Source of the DNA: Paenibacillus marchantiophytorum
GTDB lineage: Bacteria; Bacillota; Bacilli; Paenibacillales; NBRC-103111
DNA: 64,000 nt
Direction: 5' to 3'
Assembly: GCF_014640555.1 (NCBI RefSeq)
Contig: NZ_BMHE01000002.1
Coordinates: forward strand, 231,890-295,889
Shown here: in pieces, positions 1-7,987 of the stretch
Numbering within the stretch: the first letter of the stretch is position 1
How the letters are laid out: each line of letters starts with the position of its first letter
Made by a program: the position numbers and the translations under genes
The notes under the pieces: generated by a model
The model's database searches: none
The model's input: the letters and a program-made list of their open reading frames with translations, nothing else
Told to the model about the DNA's origin: nothing

Positions 1-2
1 CG

Positions 3-560
3 TTATCAGCTCTGGATGCTAAGGTACGTGTAAAGCTTAGGGAGCAAATCTGCGAATTGCAAGAGAAGCTGGGCATCACAACGGTTATGGTTACGCATGA
101 TCAAGAGGAAGCGCTCACGATGGCGGATCGAATTGTCGTGATGAAGAATGCCGAAGTCGTACAAATCGGAACGCCCGAGCAAGTGTATGATGAGCCTAAT
201 ACTCCGTTTGTTGCTGATTTTATTGGATCCATTAATTTCTTGAAAGACGAGCAACAAGCAGGCTCATCTCTGCAAACGAATCTTGCTGTTCGGCCAGAAC
301 ATATTAGGATAGCAGCAGCAGGCTCGCAAAGCGGTATGCACGCAGTTGTTAAGCATGTTGAGTTCAGGGGAGCGTTCTACCGATTGCAACTTCAACCTGT
401 GGTTGGGAGCGGAAGTGCTTATAAGGATGTATTGTTAACCGTTGATGTCTCCGCACATATTGCCCAACATCTCGCGCTTGCGAAGCATACGGTGGTATCG
501 GTTGAATTTCCGCAAGAGAAAATGATTTCCTTCTCATCGGACGCGATGGTAGGTGCCTAA
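3..560 (+). CDS. ABC transporter ATP-binding protein, C-terminal part (phosphonate/Fe3+ type)
   Basis: This is the C-terminal part of an ATPase that powers import through the adjacent permease; the start lies outside the window. The reading frame is open from base 3. The first residues (LSALDAKVR) are the D-loop that follows Walker B in the PotA/FbpC/PhnT/CysA family. The H-loop histidine follows in VMVTHDQEEALTMADR. The rest matches the regulatory extension (TOBE-like) of these ATPases, with an IGTPEQVYDEP stretch typical of the group. Its stop codon overlaps the ATG of the permease by one base, so the two are translationally coupled. The permease neighbour suggests a 2-aminoethylphosphonate or Fe3+ importer; the substrate cannot be settled from this fragment. 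Confidence 0.9.
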   Translation, partial: LSALDAKVRVKLREQICELQEKLGITTVMVTHDQEEALTMADRIVVMKNAEVVQIGTPEQVYDEPNTPFVADFIGSINFLKDEQQAGSSLQTNLAVRPEHIRIAAAGSQSGMHAVVKHVEFRGAFYRLQLQPVVGSGSAYKDVLLTVDVSAHIAQHLALAKHTVVSVEFPQEKMISFSSDAMVGA

Positions 561-2281
561 TGGATAAGCGAACAGTCATCATGAATCCGCCTTACCGTCG
601 TAACCTGGGATCTTTCATTACATTGCAAAATGGTTTGATTGTGCTGCTTGTTCTTATTTTAACGACGAGCACACTAATTCCATTGATTCTTTTGTTCAGC
701 AAAGCGTTTCTCAACAAAGAGGCAGAGTTTATAGGATTCGCCAATTTTGTACACTACTTCTCAACGCCTTCCCTCATTCAATCGTTAACGAATACGATCT
801 GGATTTCCGTGCTTTCAACTGTTATCGCGGTTACTCTCGCTTTCGCCTATGCGTATGGCATAAGCCGAACAGCAATCCGTTTCAAAAGTTATTTTCACTA
901 TGTGGCTTTATTGCCGCTCTTTGAACCAACGATGATGCATGGTATTGCTTTAACCTATTTATTCGGAAATCAAGGTGTAATCACGAACGGATTCTTTGGT
1001 CTCCTGCCAGGTTTGCGCATCGAGATTTATGGACCCATCGGGATTGTCATCTCTGAGGTCATATATGTATTTCCCCAGGCTTTTCTTATCTTTATCACAG
1101 CGTTGTCGATGGCTGATCAGCGGTTGTATGAAGCGGCAGAAACGCTTGGCGCTAGTAAAATCAAAACATTCCTTACGGTGACATTGCCTTCTGTCAAATA
1201 TGGATTAATCAGCGCGATTTTTGTTTGTTTTACAGCTTGTTTTACAGATTTCGGGGCGCCTCAGGCGATCGGGGGCAAGTTTAATGTCCTGGCGACAGAT
1301 ATTTACAAACAAGTCATCGGTCAGCAGAACTTGTCTATGGGTGCAACAGTTGGCATTCTCCTAACGATTCCTGCTGTCATTGCCTTCGTCGTGGACCGCA
1401 TTGTGGATAGGAAGCAGCGTAACATGCTATCATCCAAATCAATGCCTTATCGTGTGCCGGATGGACGGGTAAGGGACAATCTGTATCGTGTTCTGTGCTG
1501 GATGATTTCATCGGCGATTTTGATACCCTTGATTACCATTGTATTCGCCTCACTGATTAAAGTTTGGCCGTATAATTTAACGTTCAGCACCAAACATTAT
1601 GATTTCTCGAGTGTCGCGGGATCAGGTTTAGAGCCATTTTGGAATTCCCTTCAAGTCTCGTTGATTACGGCAATCGTGGGCACTATGATGACGTTCGTGT
1701 TCGCTTATCTGATTGAGAAGTCAAGATCGATGAACGGGCTGCGGCAAGTCGGCTATTTTCTATCGATTCTTCCGCTTGCGCTCCCTGGTATGGTCATTGG
1801 ACTCGCTTATATTTTCTTCTTTAATAATCCTAGTAATCCGTTCAATTGGATTTATGGGACCATGGTGATTGTAGTGCTTGCCAATATCACGCACTTCTAT
1901 TCCGTTCCTTTCATTACGGCTACGACCGCACTCAAGAAGCTGGATAAAGAATTCGAACTCGTCTCGGAATCCATGCGTGTTCCTTTTTACAAAACATTTC
2001 TGAAAGTTACCGTTCCCATGTCGTTGCCGGCGATCGTGGAAATCGCTATGTATTTCTTCGTCAATTCGATGGTTACCGTTTCAGCGGTTGTATTTTTGCG
2101 TTCAGCTGATATGAATTTGGCCGCAGTCGCATTAGTGAATATGGAAGACGCCGGGGACGTGGCCGCCGCTGCGGCGATGGCGACGCTCATTGTTGCTACG
2201 AACATTATTGTGCGTTTCGTGTACGAACTCATTTTGAATAAAGTGAAAAAGCGCACAGCTGCTTGGCAAATGCCTAAGTAA
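560..2281 (+). CDS. Fused double-domain ABC permease, 2-aminoethylphosphonate/Fe3+ type
   Basis: A 573-residue integral membrane protein with two tandem BPD_transp_1-like halves, each with about six hydrophobic segments (roughly residues 20-290 and 310-565). Each half carries an EAA-type loop (YEAAETLGASKIKTF near 195; the second near 465, FELVSESMRVPFYKTF). A duplicated permease in one chain is typical of FbpB and of the PhnU2-type aminoethylphosphonate permeases. The PTMMHGIALTYLFGNQG stretch resembles the phosphonate group as I remember it. It starts with ATG overlapping the ATPase stop codon. A DeoR-type regulator follows after 51 bases and could control the operon. Membrane import role: secure. 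Substrate: uncertain. Confidence 0.85.
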   Translation: MDKRTVIMNPPYRRNLGSFITLQNGLIVLLVLILTTSTLIPLILLFSKAFLNKEAEFIGFANFVHYFSTPSLIQSLTNTIWISVLSTVIAVTLAFAYAYGISRTAIRFKSYFHYVALLPLFEPTMMHGIALTYLFGNQGVITNGFFGLLPGLRIEIYGPIGIVISEVIYVFPQAFLIFITALSMADQRLYEAAETLGASKIKTFLTVTLPSVKYGLISAIFVCFTACFTDFGAPQAIGGKFNVLATDIYKQVIGQQNLSMGATVGILLTIPAVIAFVVDRIVDRKQRNMLSSKSMPYRVPDGRVRDNLYRVLCWMISSAILIPLITIVFASLIKVWPYNLTFSTKHYDFSSVAGSGLEPFWNSLQVSLITAIVGTMMTFVFAYLIEKSRSMNGLRQVGYFLSILPLALPGMVIGLAYIFFFNNPSNPFNWIYGTMVIVVLANITHFYSVPFITATTALKKLDKEFELVSESMRVPFYKTFLKVTVPMSLPAIVEIAMYFFVNSMVTVSAVVFLRSADMNLAAVALVNMEDAGDVAAAAAMATLIVATNIIVRFVYELILNKVKKRTAAWQMPK

Positions 2282-2332
2282 GATCATATAATTAGTGTTA
2301 ATAACTAAATATACACAGGGGGCTAGCACAAG

Positions 2333-3118
2333 ATGTCGTTGATAGGTGAAGAGCGCAAGGATTACATTCTCAACCAGCTGAACTTGGAAGGCAAAGTTAA
2401 GACGAATGATTTGGTCGACACATTGAATGTGTCTTCCGAAACGATTCGGCGTTATCTGGAGGAGCTCGAAGAGGAGAATAAACTGAAGCGGGTCTACGGC
2501 GGCGCCGTCAAAATTAATTTATCCCGGGAAGAGCCTTCCCATCTGAAGAGAGAAGTGCTGCATGCCGAGGCGAAGCGCAAAATTGGCCGAGCGGCTGCGA
2601 CACTCGTCGAGGACAATGATGTTATCTTTATAGACGACGGTACAACAACCCTTCATATGATTGATTATTTGTTGAACAAAAAGAACCTTACCGTTCTGAC
2701 CATATCGATTCCCGTGCTCTATTTACTTATCGATTATAAGAATAAAGAACTGTTTTCGGGAGAAATCTATTTCCTTGGCGGCAAAGTAAATGCTGTCCAT
2801 TCCCGTGTAGCAGGTTCACTGGCCGAGCAGATGGTTGAACATTTCTACGCCGATAAAGCCTTTCTTTCCGTGGATGGCATGATGCTGGATCGAGGCATTA
2901 CGGGGTTTGATGAAAGTAAAGGTCGGATGACTCAGCAGTTCATGAGGCATGCCAAGCAAAATATTGCCTTGTCGGATCAATCCAAATTTGGTTCTGTACA
3001 ATTTTATAAGATTGCCGATCTCAAAGTGCTGGACATCATTGTGAGTGACGTTCCAGCACCCAAAGAATGGGAGGCCCATTTGGCGGACAAGAATGTGACT
3101 TGGATTACGGCGAATTAA
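2333..3118 (+). CDS. DeoR/GlpR-family transcriptional regulator
   Basis: A 261-residue cytoplasmic repressor of normal family length. Residues about 5-58 form a DeoR-type winged helix (NDLVDTLNVSSETIRRYLEEL), followed by the typical RVYGGAV linker. The C-terminal sensor domain contains a DDGTTTLHM phosphate-binding motif near residue 100, the site that binds phosphorylated sugars or similar effectors in this family. ATG is preceded by an AGGGGG ribosome binding site. It lies 51 bases after the double permease, so it is probably the last gene of that operon and may be autoregulated. Its effector is unknown. A sugar-phosphate or phosphonate-derived ligand would fit the family and context, but this is inference. 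Confidence 0.9.
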   Translation: MSLIGEERKDYILNQLNLEGKVKTNDLVDTLNVSSETIRRYLEELEEENKLKRVYGGAVKINLSREEPSHLKREVLHAEAKRKIGRAAATLVEDNDVIFIDDGTTTLHMIDYLLNKKNLTVLTISIPVLYLLIDYKNKELFSGEIYFLGGKVNAVHSRVAGSLAEQMVEHFYADKAFLSVDGMMLDRGITGFDESKGRMTQQFMRHAKQNIALSDQSKFGSVQFYKIADLKVLDIIVSDVPAPKEWEAHLADKNVTWITAN

Positions 3119-3145
3119 CAGGCTATCAGTGACAAAATATGAGTA

Positions 3146-3188
3146 TGAGGCTGGTCTTCAGGTTTTCAACCCTGGAGATGGCCTCTTA
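3146..3188 (+). terminator. Putative terminator after the DeoR gene
   Basis: An imperfect hairpin (GAGGCTGGTCTTCAGG against CCTGGAGATGGCCTC, with some mismatches) followed by TTATTTG. It lies 27 bases after the regulator stop codon. The T-tract is weak. Confidence 0.45.
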
Positions 3189-3240
3189 TTTGTATGGAAT
3201 GTACACGCTGCTTTCGAGCTGTGGAGAGAAGGGCGGTAAG

Positions 3241-3835
3241 ACGGGAAAGAGCTGAACCCGCGAATCTTGGGCGCGTTAAGCGCGAAAAACAGCGTTAACG
3301 CGGCTCGCTCGGCCGAAACGGCCTCCGTAGCGATGAAAACACGCTTAACGTTCCGGAAATGAGCGGAACCCGCGATTCTTGGCGCGGTAAGCGCGAAAAA
3401 CAGCGTTAACGCGGCTCGCTCAGTCGAAACGGCCTCCGTAGCGATGAAAAACACGCTTAACGCCCCGGAAAAGAGCGGAACTCGCGATTCTTGGCGCGGT
3501 AAGCACGAAAAACAGCGTTAACGCGGCTCGCTCAGCCGAAACGGCCTCCGTAGCGATGAAAAACACGCTTAACGTTCCGGAAATGAGCGGAACTCGCGAT
3601 TCTTGGCGCGTTAAGTGCGAAAAACAGCGTTAACCTGGCTCGCTCAGCCGAAACGGGCTCCGTAGCGATGAAAAACACGCTTAACGCCACGGAAAAGAGC
3701 GGAACTCGCGATTCTAGGCGCGTTAAGCGCGAAAAACAGCGTTAACGCGGCTCGCTCAGCCGAAACGGCCTCCGTAGCGATGAAAAACACGCTTAACGCC
3801 CCGGAAACGAGCGGAATCCGCGATTCCTGGTGTGT
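3241..3835. repeat. 112-bp tandem repeat array, five full copies plus partial ends
   Basis: The motif CGCGATTCTTGG (or a one-base variant) recurs at 3259, 3371, 3483, 3595, 3707 and 3819, exactly 112 bases apart each time. Copies differ by scattered substitutions and show no length change. Each unit holds several palindromic pieces: the self-complementary GCGTTAACGC, a CGGCT-CGCTC-AGCCG hairpin, a GCCG-AAA-CGGC hairpin, and a GCGTTAAGCG copy whose reverse complement CGCTTAACGC occurs about 60 bases on. Since 112 is not a multiple of 3, the array cannot encode a repeated protein in one frame. The rest of the 3119-3996 gap holds no gene. Confidence 0.9.
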
Positions 3836-3996
3836 TAGCCGCCATTTATTGGACTCACGGTTTAGAGAGGAATTAAGATCATCACCTCGAATAAATTAAT
3901 TAACCTTAACTTTTTTTAAATGAGTGGATAGTACTGGGAATGAGGAAGAGTTCTTGGAGAACATAGTTGAGCATATAGAATAAGGAGGTTAATTAG

Positions 3997-4332
3997 GTGG
4001 AGAGCAAGCAAAGTTTGAAACAAAAAAGACTGCAAGAACGTGAACTTCTTGATGATTACCACCAATTTGTAACTGAAGAAGCGCTGGAGCCATTGTATCA
4101 ATCGTTTGTGGAATGGAAACAAGGGACTTTGCCATATGACGAACTTACGGATCAAATCCACGTATTCCATAAAAAGAACCAGGAGATCTATAAAGATTTT
4201 CAATACTCAGCTCACTCGGAGCTCTTACTGCTTGCAAAAATGAAGTTGGACCGATTAACGGAAGAGGATATTATAGCAAATAGATGGATTTTGGAACGTT
4301 GGGGTTATGAAGACATTAATTTGAAAGATTAA
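3997..4332 (+). CDS. Small hypothetical protein, 111 residues
   Basis: I do not recognise this protein. It is highly charged and predicted mostly alpha-helical, with no signal peptide, membrane segment or cysteines. It begins with a basic stretch (ESKQSLKQKRLQERE), continues with amphipathic helices rich in Glu, Gln and Leu, and ends in an acidic tail. The GTG start is preceded at good distance by a near-perfect AAGGAGG at 3982-3988, so translation is credible. It stands alone between the 112-bp array and a strong terminator at 4526-4560. It is probably a cytoplasmic protein of unknown function. Confidence 0.75.
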   Translation: MESKQSLKQKRLQERELLDDYHQFVTEEALEPLYQSFVEWKQGTLPYDELTDQIHVFHKKNQEIYKDFQYSAHSELLLLAKMKLDRLTEEDIIANRWILERWGYEDINLKD

Positions 4333-4525
4333 AGTGATCCATATCCATGAGTTCAGGTGGTTGTATGGGGATTTTTGTCTGTGGTTGCCTGCGGTGGTGG
4401 ACTGGCTGGGCAGAACTGTCATAAGATTAATTAATTTGTAATCAAAAAGAAATATGTTCTTCATCTGGCATTAATGAAAGAGGATTATAATAAAGCTCGA
4501 CCCCCTTTAAAATAGAATTACTTTA

Positions 4526-4560
4526 AGACCCGCAGCCCGTTGCTGTGGGTCTCTTTTTTT
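4526..4560 (+). terminator. Rho-independent terminator
   Basis: Stem AGACCCGCAGC paired with GCTGTGGGTCT, loop CCGTT, followed by seven T residues. It is the terminator of the 111-residue gene, about 190 bases after its stop codon. Confidence 0.85.
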
Positions 4561-4563
4561 GCT

Positions 4564-4808
4564 TAGCGTCCACCGTGTAGACTTTTTCGCTACAGTGGTT
4601 TTCGGCCTCAAAGGGCAATCTAATGAACTGTATGATGCTTATATACGAAAAAATGGCTACTTTGGAGATTTAATGAACTGAATGGGCGCTATCGAGCAGA
4701 TTTCAGGCGGAAAGGTGTTTGTTTGCTTGGAATAGCGCGTCTGGAATTCATTAGATTTTTAGAATGAGCGATTTTGAGCAAATAAAGGGTATTGAGTTCG
4801 TTAGGGGA
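4564..4808 (+). repeat. Dispersed repeat of about 240 bp, copy 1
   Basis: This is a noncoding element repeated at 12583-12822 and, shortened, at 34958-35085. Shared landmarks in order are GTCCACCG, CTAATGAACTGTA-GATGCTTATA, AAAATGGCTACTTTGG, TAATGAACTG, GCTATCGAGCA, AGGCGGAAAGGTG, ATTCATTAGA, AGAATGAGCGATTTTG and a closing GTTCGTTAGG. The ends carry CTAATGAAC-type and ATTCATTAG-type sequences in opposite orientation, so the middle is bounded by short inverted repeats. No open frame is conserved between copies. Confidence 0.85.
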
Positions 4809-4814
4809 TTACCC

Positions 4815-4946
4815 AACCAAGCCGCAGAGAGGTCTCTTTTTTGGAGATAACCAAGCCGCAGAGGGGTCTCTTTTTTGGAGACGACCAAGCCGCAGCGGGG
4901 TCTCTTTTTTGTAGATAACCAAGCCGCAGGCTGGGTCTCTTTTTTA
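4815..4946. repeat. 34-bp tandem repeat, four copies
   Basis: The sequence CCAAGCCGCAG followed by a GGTCTCTTTTTT block starts at 4817, 4851, 4885 and 4919, a fixed 34-bp period. The last copy runs to the stop codon of the leftward lipoprotein gene. Each unit ends in a T-run, like the 3' half of the terminator at 4526-4560 (GCTGTGGGTCTCTTTTTTT), which suggests the array arose by duplication of a terminator arm. A unit alone does not form a convincing hairpin. Confidence 0.85.
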
Positions 4947-5501
4947 TTTCTTCACAGCCTCTGCGAGCACAAATGTATCGTTCACTTTTTTCGTCGTGAA
5001 GGTGACGCCATCTTTGGTTGTGAAGCTGACTTGATCTTTCGTATTGGCTGCATCATAGGTGATGTCTTCTTTTTTGGTAGCCAGCAAGTTGGTTGGGAAG
5101 AAGGGCTGGGTATTCGTGACAATGGCGTTGTCGGCTTTCTGATCTGTCAAATAGTGCGTCGCTACTTTATCGGCCATCGTGGCATCGTAGTAGCTGGTAA
5201 GGAACTTGACGGCTTTGTCTTTGCTGTCAGCTGCTACAGGATTGAGGATTAGTTTGCCATCTTTGGACTTGGCTTCCGCGAAGAGGAAGTCGGCTTTCTC
5301 TTGGGCGATTCTCGCGGCAATATAGCCTTTCAAGTTGATCGCATCTTGAGTTTGAGCAGCTGCGGTTGCTTGCGGCGCAGTGGTTGTTGCAGCGGTCGGA
5401 GCTGGGCTTGAAGTCGATGCTTTGGGTTCGGAGGAGCAAGCTGCTCCAGTTGCCATCAGTGTAAGCAGGAGGATGCCTGCTGCTGTTTTGTTCATTATCA
5501 T
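4944..5501 (-). CDS. Putative secreted lipoprotein, unknown function
   Basis: A 185-residue extracytoplasmic lipoprotein I cannot assign to a family. The start chosen is the ATG at 5501 (MIMNKTAAG), preceded by GAGGTG seven bases upstream; an ATG five codons further up lies inside that ribosome binding site. A hydrophobic signal sequence ends in ATGAAC, with Cys about residue 21 as the lipid-attachment site. A Ser/Pro/Ala/Thr-rich linker of about 30 residues follows, then a globular domain of about 130 residues rich in Lys, Thr and Asp, containing TKDGVTFTTKKVNDTFVL near the end. It is divergent from the Crp-family regulator at 5777, which with the palindrome between them could control it. 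Confidence 0.8.
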   Translation of the reverse strand: MIMNKTAAGILLLTLMATGAACSSEPKASTSSPAPTAATTTAPQATAAAQTQDAINLKGYIAARIAQEKADFLFAEAKSKDGKLILNPVAADSKDKAVKFLTSYYDATMADKVATHYLTDQKADNAIVTNTQPFFPTNLLATKKEDITYDAANTKDQVSFTTKDGVTFTTKKVNDTFVLAEAVKK

Positions 5502-5654
5502 CGTGGGACACCTCATTATTTGGAATGTATTTATTTGTTAAGATTTCTAAAATTAGATAAATGATAAACGCGCAAGTTTAGAATATAACGTATTTCATCC
5601 ATGAAATCAATGCTTTCAAAGAACGTTCACATTCGGATAGCAGATAATTATTTT

Positions 5655-5702
5655 TCGGATTTGTCGGGTATCCGACATTTTAACCTAGTTTCGTGTGATA
5701 AT
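5655..5702 (+). promoter_or_regulatory. Putative operator palindrome and promoter upstream of the Crp-family gene
   Basis: GTCGG-GTAT-CCGAC (5663-5676) is a perfect palindrome nested in a wider TCGGAT...ATCCGA pair (5655-5660 and 5670-5675). About 20 bases on is TGTGATAAT, an extended -10-like element near 5694-5702. The palindrome would overlap the -35 region, a position typical of repression or autoregulation. It sits in the intergenic space shared with the divergent lipoprotein gene. Promoter assignment is by eye. Confidence 0.45.
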
Positions 5703-5776
5703 ATATATATAACTCATCGGAATACTCAACATTAAAGTTGGGCTCATGAGGAACAAGTTAAAAGGGGAATCATCGG

Positions 5777-6418
5777 ATGGAGAGAGAACAAGATTCAACC
5801 AAAGAAAGCATGGTAGAAGCCTTTCGCCAACATGGCACGATTCAAAGCTATAAGAAGAATGAGTATATTTTTCAAGAGAATGATGCGCCGAGCGGAGCCT
5901 ATTATGTGGAAGCCGGATTAATTAAAATATCCCAATCCTCCGAGGAGGGGCAGGGAATCACCTTATTTCTTCGCTATGAGGGTGAAATCTTCGGTAATGC
6001 GGAAATCCTGACCCAGATGCCCCGGAAAAGGTATGCCAGATGCTTGGTGGACAGTCAAATTATTACGCTCGATAGCCGTAAATTTCTGGAGTTGGCCAAG
6101 GAGAATGCCGAATTTGCCTATTCCTTGGCGGTGCTAGGCGCGAGGCGACTTTTGCAGACGCAGAAAATGGTGGAGACGCTGATTTGTCGTCCGGTAGCTT
6201 GGCGATTGGCTTGGTTCCTGATGCAGCTTGGCAAACCAACCAATGAACAATTGGAGATTAACGTGCCGCTCAGTCATGAGGAAATATCTTATGTCATTGG
6301 TTGCAGCAGGCAAACGGTCACGGAAACACTTAATAAATGGCGAGATCAGGCACTAATTGATTATTCCAAAAAGAAAATTGTTATCTATCGTCCGAACCAA
6401 TTTTTCACGCAGGTATAG
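5777..6418 (+). CDS. Crp/Fnr-family transcriptional regulator
   Basis: A 213-residue cytoplasmic regulator. Residues about 15-125 form a cyclic-nucleotide-binding-like beta barrel (YIFQENDAPSGAYYVEAGLIKI, later GEIFGNAEIL). Residues about 140-205 form a Crp-type winged helix with the recognition element LSHEEISYVIGCSRQTVTETLNKW. There is no N-terminal cysteine cluster, so it is not a classical Fe-S FNR. The R-x-S pattern for cAMP binding in the barrel is also not clear, so the effector is unknown. It is the first gene of a tight run with the sulfonate-type transporter (24 bases to the ATPase) and probably controls that operon. The start is ATG with AAAGGGG upstream. Confidence 0.9.
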   Translation: MEREQDSTKESMVEAFRQHGTIQSYKKNEYIFQENDAPSGAYYVEAGLIKISQSSEEGQGITLFLRYEGEIFGNAEILTQMPRKRYARCLVDSQIITLDSRKFLELAKENAEFAYSLAVLGARRLLQTQKMVETLICRPVAWRLAWFLMQLGKPTNEQLEINVPLSHEEISYVIGCSRQTVTETLNKWRDQALIDYSKKKIVIYRPNQFFTQV

Positions 6419-6442
6419 ACGACGACGGACAGGAGGTAAATC

Positions 6443-7282
6443 ATGATTGCCATTCATAAGGTGAGCAAAATCTTTTCACAGCGCAAGGGAAGCACGTATA
6501 CAGCTCTGGATGAAGTTTCTCTCACGATACAGAAAGGAGAATTCGTCTCCGTCGTAGGGCCGTCAGGTTGTGGAAAGTCAACCCTGCTGAATCTGATTGC
6601 GGGCTTTGAAAGAGCGAGCAGCGGGACGATTACGGTCAATGGGCAAAAGATTACGGCGCCAGGCGCTGATCGCATCGTTGTCTTCCAAGAGCACGGCTTG
6701 TTCCCGTGGCTGACGGTGCTGGATAATGTGGCTTTTGGTCTGAAGCAAAAGGGAATGTCGAAGAAAGCGCGGTATGATCTTGCGCGTGAGCAGATCAAAG
6801 CGGTTCATTTGAGCAAGTTTGTGGATCGGTATCCTCATGAACTGTCTGGGGGGATGAAACAGCGAGTCGCCATCGCGAGAGCCCTTGTTATGGATCCGGA
6901 TATTTTGCTGATGGATGAGCCTTTTGCCGCATTGGATGAGCAGACGCGCATTATTTTGCTGAAAGATTTGGAAGACATCTGGTTACAGACAGGGAAGACC
7001 ATACTGTTCATTACCCATAACATTCGCGAAGCCGTCATGTTGTCGGACCGAGTTATTGTCATGGCGACACAGCCAGGCAAGGTGAAAAAGGAGTTTGCCG
7101 TTCAGGCGGCAAGGCCTCATCAAATGAATGATCCGCTCATCCATGCTCTGGAGAACAAGATTATGGAAGCCCTGACAGATGAGCTTGAGAAGGTAGTCAG
7201 AGAGGAGTTAGGTCATGAATACAGCCTTAAGAAGAACGCTGTTTCTAATTCTTCTGCTGATCATATGGGAGTTGGGATTTAG
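6443..7282 (+). CDS. Nitrate/sulfonate/taurine-type ABC transporter ATPase (SsuB-like)
   Basis: A 279-residue peripheral membrane ATPase that energises import through the next gene. Visible motifs are Walker A GPSGCGKST (about residues 38-46), a Q-loop in VVFQEHGLFPW, the signature LSGGMKQRVAIARAL, Walker B ILLMDEPFAALD and the switch histidine in LFITHNIREAV. The EHGLFPWLTVLDNV wording is characteristic of the SsuB/TauB/NrtD family. The start is ATG with AGGAGGT. The last 68 bases overlap the start of the permease gene in another frame, so its C-terminus (SNSSADHMGVGI) may be a recent read-through extension. Confidence 0.92.
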   Translation: MIAIHKVSKIFSQRKGSTYTALDEVSLTIQKGEFVSVVGPSGCGKSTLLNLIAGFERASSGTITVNGQKITAPGADRIVVFQEHGLFPWLTVLDNVAFGLKQKGMSKKARYDLAREQIKAVHLSKFVDRYPHELSGGMKQRVAIARALVMDPDILLMDEPFAALDEQTRIILLKDLEDIWLQTGKTILFITHNIREAVMLSDRVIVMATQPGKVKKEFAVQAARPHQMNDPLIHALENKIMEALTDELEKVVREELGHEYSLKKNAVSNSSADHMGVGI

Positions 7283-7970
7283 AGTTTTTCAGTGGGGGTG
7301 GAAATTTCCTTCGCCGCTGCAAACATTTCAAGCTTTCTATGACGGGATTACGCAGGGTCATCTCCTTGGTGCGATTGGCGCGAGTCTGCGCCGCTTGTTG
7401 ATCTCATTTGCCATCTCGATCGGAATCGGCACGGTACTCGGTTATGGATTCGCACGCTATCGTTATTTGGACGAAACCTTTGGCTTTCTCGTGGTAGCTC
7501 TCCAAACCGTGCCGAGCATTGCCTGGCTGCCCTTCGCCATCATCTGGTTCGGGCTGAGTGACACGGCTGTCATCTTCATTACGACAATTGGGGCAACGTG
7601 GACGATGTCGATGGCGAGCCGCACAGGGATTATGAACATTTCGCCGATTCACTTGCGTGCTGCGCAAATGCTGGGGACAGGCAGCGGCTATCGCTTGTTT
7701 TTTCAAGTGCAGCTGCCAGCCGCTTTCCCGCATTGGATTACAGGAATAAGGGTTGCTTGGGCCTTTGCCTGGCGAGCTCTAGTTGCAGGGGAATTGATTG
7801 CCAAAGGCGTTGGATTAGGACAAATGCTGCAGGATGGGCGCGGGCTTGGGGATACGGCGACGATTCTATGCGTGGTCATTATTATCGCGGTGATTGGTAC
7901 GATATCGGATCATTTTTGTTTTAAACAGTTGGAGGACAGAATTGTTCTTCGCTTTCAGTTAAAGAAATAA
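7215..7970 (+). CDS. Nitrate/sulfonate/taurine-type ABC permease (SsuC-like)
   Basis: A 251-residue membrane protein with about six hydrophobic segments, the usual length for SsuC/TauC permeases. The family's VPSIAWLPFAIIWFGLSD segment lies near residue 95, and the coupling loop LRAAQMLGTGSGYRLFFQVQLPAAFPHWITGIR follows. The ATG at 7215 is preceded by GAGGAG and lies inside the 3' end of the ATPase gene, a 68-base overlap. It works with the ATPase at 6443 and the lipoprotein at 7988, and the three form a complete importer. The substrate is probably a sulfonate or sulfate ester, judged from family and neighbours only. Confidence 0.92.
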   Translation: MNTALRRTLFLILLLIIWELGFRVFQWGWKFPSPLQTFQAFYDGITQGHLLGAIGASLRRLLISFAISIGIGTVLGYGFARYRYLDETFGFLVVALQTVPSIAWLPFAIIWFGLSDTAVIFITTIGATWTMSMASRTGIMNISPIHLRAAQMLGTGSGYRLFFQVQLPAAFPHWITGIRVAWAFAWRALVAGELIAKGVGLGQMLQDGRGLGDTATILCVVIIIAVIGTISDHFCFKQLEDRIVLRFQLKK

Positions 7971-7987
7971 TCTAAGGGGGATTTGGG

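Noticed and set aside
3158..3454. Leftward frame of about 98 codons with repeated FIATEAVSAERAALTLFFAL
   Set aside because: It is a translation of the 112-bp tandem array. The period is not a multiple of 3, so the frame cannot follow the array, and there is no ribosome binding site.
3241..3835. CRISPR array
   Set aside because: The whole 112-bp unit repeats, with no alternation of short repeats and unique spacers, and there are no cas genes nearby.
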